Source: Novipirellula herctigrandis
GTDB taxonomy: Bacteria; Planctomycetota; Planctomycetia; Pirellulales; Pirellulaceae
DNA: 64,000 nucleotides
Assembly (NCBI GenBank): GCA_007859835.1
Contig: SJPJ01000001.1
Location: forward strand, 3,745,437-3,809,436
Reading direction: 5' to 3'
In this document: piece after piece, positions 50,477 through 59,799 of the stretch
How the letters are laid out: every line of letters begins with the position of its first letter
Position numbering within the stretch: position 1 is the stretch's first letter
Translations under genes and position numbers: made by a program
Notes under the pieces: generated by a model
Told to the model about the DNA's origin: nothing
The model's input: only the letters and a program-made list of their open reading frames with translations
Database searches by the model: none

Positions 50477-52921
50477 ATGAAAATAAGACAACAAACGCAT
50501 CCGAACGCACTCGCACTGGATGATGACAGGACAGACGTTGTACGCACAGTAGATGTGCTTAGCGGCGTCAACATCATAGTCCTCGTCGCGATGCTTTTCG
50601 TGTCTGGAGTAACGACAACGGTCGTCATGGCTCAGGAAAAGGCACAAGTTGACCGCACCGAATTGCCGATCAAGGCGCCGTGGTATCCGCCGATCACCAC
50701 CTTGGACGCCCGCGACGCCAAGGCGCCGCCTGTGTTCGAGGTTAAAGCACCGAAGGATGCACCGAACGTTGTCGTCATCCTGCTTGATGATCTTGGCTTC
50801 GGCGGAACGGGCGCGACGGGAAGTATCCTGCCAACACCACAATTCGACAAGCTCGCCAAGAGCGGATTGCTGTACAACCAATTCCACACCACGGCACTTT
50901 GCTCACCGACTCGGCAAGCTCTGATTACCGGTCGCAATCACCACTCATGCAACCAGGCCAAGATTACGGAAGTCGCGACCGCCTTTCCCGGCGCGACCGG
51001 CATGCTGCCCAACGACATCGCGACCATCGCCGAGACGCTGCGACTAAACGGTTATAGCACCGCTGCGTATGGCAAACACCATGAAACAGCTGTCTGGGAG
51101 ATTAGTCCCTCAGGGCCGTTCACCCGCTGGCCAAACTTCACAGGCTTTGATGAGTTCTACGGGTTCTTGGGCGGTGAGACCAACCAATGGTCGCCGGCTG
51201 TCTATCACAATCTCAACCGTGTCGAGACGCCAGAAGACCCGGACTATCACTTTATGAATGACATGGCCACGAAGTCCATCGAGTGGATGCGATTCCAGCA
51301 GGCACTCACGCCGGACAAGCCGTTCTTCGTTTACTTCGCCCCGGGAGCCGTGCATGCACCGCATCACGTACCAAAATCTTACATCCAAAAACAAAGGGGT
51401 AATTTCGACCAAGGCTGGGACGTGATCCGCGAGCGAATCTTCGAACAACAGAAGAAGCTGGGCGTCATTCCTAAAGACACCAAGCTGGCGAAGAAGCCGG
51501 ATGATATCAAAGACTGGGCGGATCTTTCGGCCAAAGAGAAAAAGCTCTACGCCCGGCAGGCCGAAGTCTTTGCTGCCTTCCTGGATATGACCGACCATGA
51601 AACGGGGCGCGTGATTCAATCAATCGAAGATATGGGTGAACTCGACAACACGCTGATCTTCTATATCGCTGGTGACAATGGCACGAGCGCCGAAGGCGGG
51701 ATGTCCGGATTGTACAACGAGATGACGTACTTCAATGGAGAACCACAGGGGTCGGACATCGATTTCATGTTGAAGCACTACGACGATTGGGGTGGCCCAT
51801 CCACGTATCCGCACATGGCAGCGGGCTGGGCAGTCGCATTTGATTCGCCGTTCACGTGGACCAAGCAAGTCGCTTCCAATTATGGCGGTACTCGCAACGC
51901 CATGGTGGTTTCCTGGCCGGATCGTATCAAAGCGAAAGGTGAAATCCGTAATCAGTGGCACCACGTGATCGATGTTGCGCCGACCATCCTTGAAGCCGCT
52001 GGCCTCCCGGAACCGCGAATCGTCAATGGCACGCCACAACGGCCGATCGAGGGAACCAGTATGGCCTACACCTGGGAATATCCCAATGCGCCAAGTCAGC
52101 ATTCGATCCAGTACTTTGAGATGTTCGGGAACCGCGGAATCTATTTCGACGGGTGGTTCGCTGGCACGTTGCACATGAAGCCGTGGGCGAACCCCGAAAC
52201 GCGATTCACCGAGGACACTTGGGAGCTCTATCACGTTGCCGAAGATTTCAGTATGTCGACAGATCTATCCAGACAACACCCCGACATCCTGGCCAAATTA
52301 CAGCAAGCTTTTCTGGCCGAAGCGGTCAAATACAAAGTGTTGCCACTGGACGATCGACGGCAGGAGTTGTTCAACCCCAAACTGGCCGGTCGCCCTGATC
52401 TGATGTTCGGACGCGAGAGCCTGACGTTATACGAGGGCATGAACGGACTGCTCGAAAATGACTTCATCAATATCAAGAACACGTCGTTTGAAATCGTGGC
52501 CGAAGTTGACAGCGGAGACAAACCGGCCAACGGGGTCATCGTCGCTCAGGGCGGACGCTTCGGCGGTTGGGCGCTGCATGTGAAAGACGGAGTGCCGAGA
52601 TACACGTACAACTATCTCGGCCTCAAGCACTCGGTCGCCGCGGGCACTGCCAAATTGCCCACCGGCAAGGCAGCGGTAAAGATGAACTTTGCCTACGACG
52701 GTGGAGAGAAACCCGGTGCCGGTGGCACGGCGACTCTGTACGTCAACGACAAGTCCGTGGCTACCGTGAAGGTTCCCAAAACGGAATTTTCAGTCTTCTC
52801 AGCCGACGAATCGGCCGGAGTCGGCATCGACATGGAAACGACCGTTTCCGAAGAGTACGACCGCGAGGGTAGCAAGTACACCGGCAAGATTGAAAAGGTG
52901 ACCATCACGCTGAAAGACTAA
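50477..52921 (+). CDS. long arylsulfatase (AtsA/PAS type, CSPTR)
   Basis: An 814-residue secreted S1 sulfatase of the Pseudomonas arylsulfatase type, about 300 residues longer than the others here. The start at ATG 50477 is set by GGGGAG 9 nt upstream. An N-terminal hydrophobic segment (about 35-55) precedes VVVILLDDLGFGGTGATG, formylglycine Cys142 in LCSPTRQALITGR, HNLNRVETPEDPDYHFMND, GDNGTSAEGG and the GTRNAMVVSWPDRIKA loop. The last 180 residues form a beta-sandwich (FEIVAEVDSGDKPANGVIVA, GGTATLYVNDKSVATVKV) usual in this subfamily. These enzymes accept aryl or simple sulfate esters; sulfur scavenging is as likely as glycan desulfation. It is not in an operon with carbohydrate genes. Confidence 0.9.
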   Translation: MKIRQQTHPNALALDDDRTDVVRTVDVLSGVNIIVLVAMLFVSGVTTTVVMAQEKAQVDRTELPIKAPWYPPITTLDARDAKAPPVFEVKAPKDAPNVVVILLDDLGFGGTGATGSILPTPQFDKLAKSGLLYNQFHTTALCSPTRQALITGRNHHSCNQAKITEVATAFPGATGMLPNDIATIAETLRLNGYSTAAYGKHHETAVWEISPSGPFTRWPNFTGFDEFYGFLGGETNQWSPAVYHNLNRVETPEDPDYHFMNDMATKSIEWMRFQQALTPDKPFFVYFAPGAVHAPHHVPKSYIQKQRGNFDQGWDVIRERIFEQQKKLGVIPKDTKLAKKPDDIKDWADLSAKEKKLYARQAEVFAAFLDMTDHETGRVIQSIEDMGELDNTLIFYIAGDNGTSAEGGMSGLYNEMTYFNGEPQGSDIDFMLKHYDDWGGPSTYPHMAAGWAVAFDSPFTWTKQVASNYGGTRNAMVVSWPDRIKAKGEIRNQWHHVIDVAPTILEAAGLPEPRIVNGTPQRPIEGTSMAYTWEYPNAPSQHSIQYFEMFGNRGIYFDGWFAGTLHMKPWANPETRFTEDTWELYHVAEDFSMSTDLSRQHPDILAKLQQAFLAEAVKYKVLPLDDRRQELFNPKLAGRPDLMFGRESLTLYEGMNGLLENDFINIKNTSFEIVAEVDSGDKPANGVIVAQGGRFGGWALHVKDGVPRYTYNYLGLKHSVAAGTAKLPTGKAAVKMNFAYDGGEKPGAGGTATLYVNDKSVATVKVPKTEFSVFSADESAGVGIDMETTVSEEYDREGSKYTGKIEKVTITLKD

Positions 52922-52935
52922 GCAAGTAAAAAATC

Positions 52936-53061
52936 GAGGGCAAGGAAGCCATCGACAATAAAGAGCACGTGGTGGCGCCGGGCTTCATCGAGATGCATGA
53001 CCACAACACCGCGGCGCCGTTGGCGCCCGCGTTGGCGTTTGCCCATCACGCAAACAGATAA
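52936..53061 (+). pseudogene. amidohydrolase fragment
   Basis: Reads EGKEAIDNKEHVVAPGFIEM HDHNTAAP and stops soon after. VVAPGFIxxHxH is the first metal-binding strand of amidohydrolase-superfamily enzymes (dihydroorotase, D-aminoacylase). Nothing of the rest of the barrel is present. Confidence 0.5.
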
Positions 53062-53100
53062 GAATCCAGTTCTAAATTTTCATAAAGATGGAACATACAC

Positions 53101-53591
53101 ATGACAGCTTTAACCGTTTAGAAATTTGAATCAGCGACCGACGCTGGTGAAGCGTTCGCCCAAAATGACAGAACTCTAAAAACAATAACTCATTGAAATT
53201 GCCGATGCCGCCATCGTTGAATGGCCGAAAGGAATAAAGAAACCCAAAACGGGACACGCCGCCGACCTGCCCACAGCGGGAACGCTCAGCGGCGTATTTT
53301 TGGGGGATGCTGTTTGGGATGATCGTCTTCGTCCCCTTCTCTGGTATGGCCGTGGGCGCCGCGATGGACGTCTTGTCCGGTCATTTGGGCGACTTTGGCA
53401 TTGACGACGACTTCATCAGTTCGGTTCGTGACTAGGTAACCCAAGGTACATCGACTCTGTTCATACTGACCGGAGAAGTGACCTTGGATAAAGTCGAACA
53501 AGAACTAAACGGCCAATTCGGCGCGCTGACTAAATCGAACTTGCCCCACGAACAAGAAGCCAGATTGCGAGGAGGTTTTGACGAGAAATAA
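53101..53591 (+). pseudogene. DUF1269-type membrane protein, disrupted
   Basis: Begins MTALTV, then a TAG, KFESATDAGEAFAQND, another break, IADAAIVEWPKGIKKPKTGH, GMLFGMIVFVPFSGMAVGAA, MDVLSGHLGDFGIDDDFISS, VRD-stop-VTQGTSTLFILTGEV and LTKSNLPHEQEARLRGGF. The order matches intact DUF1269 proteins (glycine-zipper-like hairpin between two alpha/beta halves) from end to end, but at least two stops and one or two frameshifts interrupt it. Confidence 0.8.
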
Positions 53592-53646
53592 GCTCTACTC
53601 AGGTTTTAATTTTTTGTGTTCAACATGTTAGGTGAAGGAAAAATAC

Positions 53647-54178
53647 ATGAGTGACTTTGTAGACATGACAGTTTTTTGCGGCAACTTACGAAAATCTGGA
53701 CGCAGCCGAGTCGGACTTCGAACTTGTCAAGGCTCTGTATCATGAACTCGATCTGATGGATACGTTTGATGCTGCGGTTATTCGGAAGAACGAAAAGGGC
53801 AAAGTCAAAATCGTTCATAAACACGAACAACCGACGCGTGATGGGGCTTGGCTCAGTGCCGGCTGGGGGCTAACGACCGGATTGGTAGCCGCACTGTTCC
53901 CCGCTACGGCCATTGGTACAGGACGATTGGCGGTTACGACCGGTGCCGGTGCCGCCATCGGTGCACTCGCTGGACATGCTGTCGCCGGCATGAGCCGGAA
54001 TGATCGAAAAGATCTTGGTGAAGGTCTCGACATGGGCGAAGCGGGCTTGATTGTGATCGCCGCAACCGATGTCGGCGCGCGCATAGAGAGTACATTGAAT
54101 GCAGCCGAGAAAATCATCAAGAAGCAGATCAAGGCCGACCAGAAAGCGATCGGGAAAGAAATCAAGGAAGAGATCTAG
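53647..54178 (+). pseudogene. DUF1269/glycine-zipper protein with a single frameshift at a T6 run
   Basis: A good ribosome binding site (AAGGA) precedes MSDFVDMTVF. A run of six T (53672-53677) shifts the frame; with five T the protein continues AATYENLDAAESDFELVKAL, YHELDLMDTFDAAVIRKNEK, KHEQPTRDGAWLSAGWGLTT, a hydrophobic Gly/Ala hairpin (LVAALFPATAIGTG, GAGAAIGALAGHAVAG) and a Lys-rich end. Apart from this base it is complete, about 176 residues. A recent mutation, a phase-variable tract or a sequencing error are all possible. It sits directly after another DUF1269-type relic, suggesting a former tandem pair. Confidence 0.75.
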
Positions 54179-54180
54179 TC

Positions 54181-54416
54181 TGGCCCCCAGGTGCGTTCCC
54201 GCAACCTAGGGCCAATCGCTGCGATCCCGATCGGGACCAACTATCCCGGAGGAATGCAAAGAGTTGGGCAAAACCGGTGGAACACTTTCCACGCAAAAAC
54301 CGTCTGGGATCCGATATCGATTTCGCGCAGTCCTGGCAGCGTCTTGACTGTGCGTCGAACTCTCTTCGTTTTGGGCCGTCGCCCTCGTTTTTCACTCCTT
54401 GTGAGTGATGCGATCG
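54181..54416. repeat. about 235-bp dispersed repeat, copy 2
   Basis: Starts 3 bp after the preceding stop codon and mirrors 44503-44735 base for base over most of its length. It ends TTTTTCACTCCTTGTGAGTG. Internal short hairpins (CGATCCCGATCGGGA, CCTCGTTTTTCACTCCTTG region) are conserved in both. Confidence 0.85.
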
Positions 54417-54735
54417 CCTGTTTGCAGACGCATAGTAAGTTGCAAACAACGACCGTTTTCAGTTACCAATATTAATGGCAAGAAGATTGACGGCGGCACT
54501 TGGACATTCCCGCAACCGCAGCCGGGAAAGAGGAATTGGCCATCATTACACGCAGAAGACAACACACCTTAGCGCCCCCCCTTTTATCACTGCTGGGGTA
54601 TGTCTTCTTTACCCACTGCTGTGAACAAATTGATATTTACTCAAATCGTTTTCCGCGTGAGACTTAGGGCTGATGGATGTTGGTATCCCCATCGACGCAG
54701 GAATGATTCACGCGGAGGCAGATCATGGATAGATT
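54417..54735. other. gene-free stretch
   Basis: About 320 bp between repeat copy 2 and the sulfatase remnant. It contains TGTTTGCA...TTGCAAACA (imperfect inverted repeat near 54419-54448). No gene recognised. Confidence 0.4.
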
Positions 54736-55183
54736 GGCGAATACGGTGACTGGTGCAAGCACACGAACTTTGAATTGGACACGCACGTTCCACCAATCTT
54801 CAGCGGTTCGGGCATCCCAACCGGAAAGCGATCAACGGCGTTGGTCGAATACTTCGACATCTACCCGACTTTGGCCCAATGGTGCGGATTGACGACTCCG
54901 AAGTCATGCGAGGGCGCGAATCTGTTGCCACTCTTCGCCGATCCATCACTTCCGGGAAAGCAAGCCGCACTGAGCCAGTATCCTTGCGGCGGCATGGGGT
55001 ATTTGATTCGCAGCGGGAATTGGCGTTTCACGCGGTGGCAAGAGAAAACGGCAAGATCGTTGCTCGTGAGTTGCACGATCACTCGCAGTCCGACGTCGCT
55101 ACGGAGAACGTTGCGGAGCTTCCCGAAAACGTGAATACGGTGAAGAAACTCGACGAGCTATTGTTGAAAATCGTTGGTAAATA
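54736..55183 (+). pseudogene. iduronate-2-sulfatase/choline-sulfatase-like C-terminal remnant
   Basis: Reads GEYGDWCKHTNFELDTHVPP, IFSGSGIPTGKRSTALVEYF DIYPTLAQWCGL and ALSQYPCGGMGYLIRSGNWR; after a shift near 55035 it goes on ENGKIVARELHDHSQSDVAT, ENVAELPENVNTVKKLDELL. WCKHTNFELDTxVP is a hallmark of the S1_7-type sulfatases. The N-terminal two-thirds with CxPxR is missing. Confidence 0.8.
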
Positions 55184-55243
55184 GCAGTTAGCGGGAGACC
55201 GCTGGTTTACATTTTGGATGTTCGCGACATTCCCTTGTGACAG

Positions 55244-55300
55244 GTGAGATAGGCTTCCAGCCTGTCATCCTAGAAACGACAGGCTGGAAGCAGATCCCAC
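55244..55300. repeat. inverted-repeat intergenic element, copy 2
   Basis: Left arm GATAGGCTTCCAGCCTGTC (ending 55266) and right arm GACAGGCTGGAAGC (from 55278), continuing to GATCCCAC; 23-bp arms with a few mismatches and an 11-nt loop. It lies 24 bp before the start of the following gene, so it may form a hairpin in that mRNA leader. Confidence 0.9.
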
Positions 55301-55323
55301 TTATTTACCCCCGGAGATTTTCC

Positions 55324-56775
55324 ATGCAGTCATTCCGTTTTCCAGCCATCTGCGTATTGCTGATTGGCATCGGGCTACCGCTATTCGCAGGCACAGCATC
55401 CACTGCTGAGCTGGACAAATACGGCGGCACGACAGCCATCAAAGGCGACGCAACCGGATTCTTTCACGTTGAAGAGATCGACGGACGTAGTTGGTTCATC
55501 ACGCCAGAAGGAAATGCATTCTTTGCCGTTGCACTCAGTCACATGCTTTCGGGCGAAAGCGATGTCGCATGCCAAAATGTATACGGCGGCAATGCGGACA
55601 AATGGCTCAAAGATTCATTCGAAAAGGCTCGCGCAATGGGCTTCAACTGTGCGCTCGGTAGTGCGACCAGTCCGGAACGAAACTTAAACGGCTTCGTTGA
55701 TGTTCCCAAAGCCGAAAAGCTGTTTCGCGAAGCGAACTTCCCGTTCGCGGTTGGCGTGATCTTACTGAAGCACCCGTGGGAATTCGTGGACGGCGAAACG
55801 CTGCCGGATATCTTTCATCCCGACTATGAGCAGCTGATCCGATCGCGAGCTGCCCAGGTCTGCCCTCGCTACAAAGACGATCCGCTGTGCATGGGCTACT
55901 ATTATGGATTCGGAGCGTTCAACCAATCCGACCAGTGGGTCAATCATCACTTGTCGCTACCGCAGGGAAGTCCCGGCCGCGAAGTGTTGTCTGACTTGCT
56001 CATCAAGCGATACGCAGCCGATGTGAAAAAGTTCAATGCTGCCTATGGCACTTCTTTGAAGGACATGTCCGAATTGAAGTCGAGTTTTGATTTAGTGTAT
56101 GAAAAGGAATACGAACGCCGCAACTATCCCCGCGTTGGCGAGACACTAGACAAACAAAAACTTGCCGACTTTGAAGCGATTGTGTCTCACATGTGCGTGA
56201 CACTTTATCGGATCGGCCACGAGTCGATTCGTCGCTGGGACGGCAACCACTTGATCCTCGGTTCGTTCATCAAGGAATGGGCGTTATCAATTGATTCGTG
56301 GAAGAAAACAGCACCCTACGTTGACATGATCGCACCCCAGCACGTCAACGAATTCATTTCGGTGAATGATATTGCAGATGCAACCAACCTGCCGATCATC
56401 ATGTCCGACGACTACTTTGGGTTCCACTATCCCGGCAAGACTGGCAGCCTGCACGCGGGGCTGGTTTCACACGAAGCACGTGGCGAGGTCTATTACGCGA
56501 ACTTGATGCGGCACTTCAAAGACCCACAAGTCCTGGGCGTAACCTATTGCGCCTGCATGTACGATCAGGGCGGCAACACTCTAGCGAAGAACAACCAAAA
56601 TGGTTTTTACTCGCTCGACGGTAAGCCTCGAGAGAAGTTGATTGAAGTGGTGACGGAGCTGAACGGGGCGGTCTACAAACACGCGGGCGATCCAGCATCG
56701 CCGGAGGAGCTAGAAGGGTTGCACACAGAGTTGTTCGGCAAATGGAAAGAACACAGCATTCGCCGCGGACGCTAG
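55324..56775 (+). CDS. GH50/agarase-superfamily-like secreted (beta/alpha)8 protein, paralogue A
   Basis: A 483-residue protein. The start at ATG 55324 has GGAG 8 nt upstream and gives a signal peptide (to about STA-E). It opens with ATGFFHVEEIDGRSWFITPE, GNAFFAVALSHML, an N-terminal signature of the agarase (GH50-like) superfamily. Strands continue with AMGFNCALG, CMGYYYGFGAF (where clan GH-A enzymes have the acid/base NE), NHLILGSFIKEWA, MIAPQHVNEF and NLPIIMSDDYFGFHYP (nucleophile strand, Asp in place of Glu, D362/D363). It is the first of three paralogues with the genes at 56867 and 62308. Agar- or porphyran-type glycan is a reasonable guess; the missing Glu pair leaves mechanism open. 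Confidence 0.65.
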   Translation: MQSFRFPAICVLLIGIGLPLFAGTASTAELDKYGGTTAIKGDATGFFHVEEIDGRSWFITPEGNAFFAVALSHMLSGESDVACQNVYGGNADKWLKDSFEKARAMGFNCALGSATSPERNLNGFVDVPKAEKLFREANFPFAVGVILLKHPWEFVDGETLPDIFHPDYEQLIRSRAAQVCPRYKDDPLCMGYYYGFGAFNQSDQWVNHHLSLPQGSPGREVLSDLLIKRYAADVKKFNAAYGTSLKDMSELKSSFDLVYEKEYERRNYPRVGETLDKQKLADFEAIVSHMCVTLYRIGHESIRRWDGNHLILGSFIKEWALSIDSWKKTAPYVDMIAPQHVNEFISVNDIADATNLPIIMSDDYFGFHYPGKTGSLHAGLVSHEARGEVYYANLMRHFKDPQVLGVTYCACMYDQGGNTLAKNNQNGFYSLDGKPREKLIEVVTELNGAVYKHAGDPASPEELEGLHTELFGKWKEHSIRRGR

Positions 56776-56865
56776 GTGGGATAGGCTTCCAGCCTGTCGT
56801 CATATTTCCATTCATTTATTCTTTCATTCTTTGTTCTCGTTTGACAGGCTGGATGCCTATCCCAC
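56776..56865. repeat. inverted-repeat intergenic element, copy 3 (fills the whole spacer)
   Basis: Left arm GTGGGATAGGCTTCCAGCCT (from 56776, the base after the upstream stop codon) and right arm GACAGGCTGGATGCCTATCC (56843-56862, on to CCCAC at 56865). The next ATG is at 56867. The 23-bp arms pair with one mismatch around an A/T-rich 44-nt loop. Confidence 0.95.
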
Positions 56866-56866
56866 T

Positions 56867-58255
56867 ATGAAATACATCATCTTACTTGCAGCCATCCTGT
56901 CTGTCGAAACTTGCATCACGCACGCCGAAGACGCGACCGGGTTCATTCGTGTTGAACAAATCGACGGCGCTTGGTGGTTTATCAACGCGGATGGCGAGAA
57001 GTTTGTCAGCATTGGTGTGAACCACATCGAGCCGCATATGTGGCTTGCTCCGTATAACAAATCGGCGACGCTGAAAAAGTACGGCAGCGATATGATCAAC
57101 CCAGACGGCCACTTCAACACGCACGGTGATGCCGCCAAGAAGTGGATCGACGCCCAAGTAAAGACCACTCGAGAGCTTGGTTTTAACACCTTCGGCAAGC
57201 ACACTCACCCTGCGATTGATCCGAAGCTCTACCAAGAAAAGGTCTACTACATCGCATCGCTCGACACCGCTCCGCTTGCTGGTTGGCAAGAAAAACACGG
57301 TCGCGGGCCGAGGCCTGATGTGTTTTCAGTCGACTTCGAGAATCATGTCGCAGCGCGAGTTCGTCAAGTAACCGACTTGCACAAAAACCAACGGAACTTG
57401 ATCGGGTATCTGTACACCGATGTGCCCAGTTGGGTGATGGGTCGCGCCGACCAGATGGAGCGGAACGATACGACGATGATTTATCCTTGGATCAATGCGA
57501 TCCTGCCACTGGGCGAATCGTCACCAGGGAAACTGCGGTGGTTGGAACACCTGAAGCAGCGTTACCCAAACGCAGAAGTGGCCGCCAAGGTGTGGGGCAT
57601 GCCTGTCAGCCCGACGTACGGTATTTCATGGAGAGAAATGGCGCGGCAAATGGATTGGTCAAACGCGACCGACGTCGCCGCCGCTAAGAAAGACATGCTG
57701 GCATTCATGCCAATCATTGCGGAGCAGTGGTACGGACTGCACGAACGACTCATTCGCAAACACGACCCGAACCACCTGATTCTTGGCGACAAGAATATGG
57801 TCATGTGGTACTACGATTTCATGCTGCCAGCGGTGAAGAAGCATGTCGATGTTGTCTGTGTGCAGGCATACGGGCCGTGGGAAAAAGACAGAAAGCTGTC
57901 CGACATGATCTACGAAGCAACCGGGAAACCGATCTTCAACGGAGACGGCTGCTTTGGTCTGGCAGGACCAAACCAGCAGGAGTGGGGCGTCAAGGGATTC
58001 CGCACCGGCGCCAAGTCGCTCAAAGACGTCGCGAGTCTGTACGAACAGATGCTGCGTGGCATGATGGCGACGCCTTACTACATCGGCTGGCATCATTGTG
58101 GCTACATGGAGCAGTGGGACGATGCCGAACGAGGCGACTCGCCCCGCAACGAGAACGGCTTCATGGATCCCTTTGAGACCCCCCACACTGAGTGGACCGA
58201 CGTGATTCGAGAGGTCAACAACAAAGCGCCGGATCTGCACGAAGTGGCCAAGTAA
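56867..58255 (+). CDS. GH50/agarase-superfamily-like secreted (beta/alpha)8 protein, paralogue B
   Basis: A 462-residue protein with a Sec signal (1-20, ending THA). DATGFIRVEQIDGAWWFINA, VSIGVNHIEPHMW, LGFNTFGKHTHP, NLIGYLYTDVPSW (D185 where an acid/base Glu is expected), HLILGDKNM, VVCVQAYGPWEKD, KPIFNGDGCFGLAGP (D360 at the nucleophile strand) and YIGWHHCGYMEQWD. The Asp residues are shared with paralogue C at the same places. There is no Shine-Dalgarno sequence: the region just before ATG is the right arm of the inverted-repeat element. Related family members in planctomycetes are often labelled agarase; I know of no biochemical proof for this branch. Confidence 0.65.
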   Translation: MKYIILLAAILSVETCITHAEDATGFIRVEQIDGAWWFINADGEKFVSIGVNHIEPHMWLAPYNKSATLKKYGSDMINPDGHFNTHGDAAKKWIDAQVKTTRELGFNTFGKHTHPAIDPKLYQEKVYYIASLDTAPLAGWQEKHGRGPRPDVFSVDFENHVAARVRQVTDLHKNQRNLIGYLYTDVPSWVMGRADQMERNDTTMIYPWINAILPLGESSPGKLRWLEHLKQRYPNAEVAAKVWGMPVSPTYGISWREMARQMDWSNATDVAAAKKDMLAFMPIIAEQWYGLHERLIRKHDPNHLILGDKNMVMWYYDFMLPAVKKHVDVVCVQAYGPWEKDRKLSDMIYEATGKPIFNGDGCFGLAGPNQQEWGVKGFRTGAKSLKDVASLYEQMLRGMMATPYYIGWHHCGYMEQWDDAERGDSPRNENGFMDPFETPHTEWTDVIREVNNKAPDLHEVAK

Positions 58256-58316
58256 GGTCTCAAAAGCAAACCGGCTCGCGAGATAGAGAAGATCAAGTTT
58301 AGACATCGAGCCTACA

Positions 58317-58616
58317 TCAGTTATCACTGAAAGTGATGTCCGCGGTCCGAGGAAACGAGTCGTAAGTCAGTTCCCATGATTTTAAAAACTCGATCACATT
58401 TGGTTCTCGTTTCGTACCACGGTGAACGCGAATCGCAGCCTTTGATAATCCCCAACAGTAACAGAATGCTCGATAAACATTGGGAGCCAAGTTGTCTATT
58501 CGCATGACTCTTGTCATCCGTGTCGATAACGTTGAACCGTCGCGATCCAGCGAGGATCCGTTAGTGATGCCGCTCTGCTGAATTCGTTTCCGGCAACGAT
58601 GCTCTAATGCGAGCAA
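58317..58616 (-). CDS. unrecognised reading frame, possibly a gene end
   Basis: A 99-residue frame whose second half looks protein-like (RIDNLAPNVYRAFCYCWGLS, KAAIRVHRGTKREPNVIEFL, KSWELTYDSFPRTADITFSD). No signal peptide, no ribosome binding site and no family that I recognise. It lies downstream of the decayed GH106-like gene in the same orientation and may be its tail or another relic. Low confidence that it is translated. Confidence 0.25.
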   Translation of the reverse strand: MLALEHRCRKRIQQSGITNGSSLDRDGSTLSTRMTRVMRIDNLAPNVYRAFCYCWGLSKAAIRVHRGTKREPNVIEFLKSWELTYDSFPRTADITFSDN

Positions 58617-58790
58617 CTAACTCATCCGAATCCCTCTCTACGTCCCGATTTTTTTCGTGCTTAGCAGTTGTCCCACGCGCACAGTCACTGGCCCCAACAA
58701 AATGGGTTCCACAACTCAACTTGGCTTGTGGCACGAAAACACGCGGTTCCGTTGAGCCCTCTATGTTTTGGAACAGCCGAAAAATTGGAT

Positions 58791-59799
58791 TTAGAGAAAC
58801 GTCATCGTATGCTCGTTTTCGATCGTAATTCGATCCGTCTTGGCCACGACTTCTGAACAAGCTAACAAGATGAGTTTATCACCTTGCCAATTGCTTGGCG
58901 GAATCGGATGATGCGTTACTTCTTTCATACCATCTGACGAGACGGCATGAATAGTAATCGTGACACCGGGGGGCATAACACTCATTGTGGTTGAACCCTT
59001 ATACCGATGGAAACTCGACCGTACGGATCATTTCGGGTCCACTGAACGTCGCCTCGACCCAAACCGGTTCATCGCTTGGATCCAAACGGATCGTTGTGCC
59101 AGGTTCTTTTCTCAGGCATTTTCCCCACGGTTGATCTTCGGCGTTGCTGGTGACAGAGAGCGGCACCAATGCTTTGCCTGAATCCCCCTCAGGCGTAGAA
59201 AAGGCAATGACGGCAATATCCTGATAGTCTCGCCAATCTTCTTCGCTGGGTTGAGGCAATGGCAAATGCAACGCGACGTTACTACCACCACTCACCTCTG
59301 AGCGGCAATACACGAGATGTCGCATTGCCTTTTCGGGAGTAAACCAGGGTCCGCCAGACATCGCTCAGCCCGGAAAGTTCTGCATCGTGAAACGTAAGCC
59401 GAGGCGTTGACACTCTTGAGCAACATGACGTACCGCGTCGTCCCAAGATTCACTCAAACATTTGATTTGAGGATCGACACTTGGCCATGGTCCACCGGAT
59501 TGACCATGAAAGAACTGGACACACTCAATCTCAGCATTGGCAATCGCTTCTATATCGGCTGTAACACCTTGTTCGGCCACATTTCCGCCGATGAAATGGA
59601 ACCAAGTCTCCGGATGAAAAACCTTAGCAGGATTCTGAAAAGAAATGACATCCTGATCATCCAATGGACTCTCGATCGTGGCAATCTCCGATACCGAAGG
59701 TGCAACAGGGTCTTGTGCAACAACAGCAAACGCCGGCGTCAGCAGCAGAATAACAGGACAACCCAGTCGCCATGGGCTTAGAAAGGTAATACCGCACAT
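58791..59799 (-). pseudogene. GH106-like alpha-L-rhamnosidase, N-terminal part, disrupted
   Basis: A signal peptide (PVILLLTPAFAVVAQ) and FHPETWFHFIGGNVAEQGVT, ADIEAIANAEIECVQFFHGQ, VRHVAQECQRLGLRFTMQNF PG-stop-AMSGGPWFTPEKAMRHLV match the start of large GH106-type rhamnosidases. The stop is a TGA in place of the expected TGG (Trp) in PGWxxSGGPW, at 59362-59364. After RTVEFPSV a frameshift follows; the next piece (MSVMPPGVTITIHAVSSDG) continues the beta-domain, then stops. Full-length relatives exceed 1000 residues, so most of the gene is gone. Confidence 0.7.

Noticed and set aside
53672..53677. Programmed frameshift in the DUF1269-type gene
   Set aside because: A bare T6 run lacks the slippery heptamer and downstream structure expected of programmed shifting; mutation or sequencing error is more economical.
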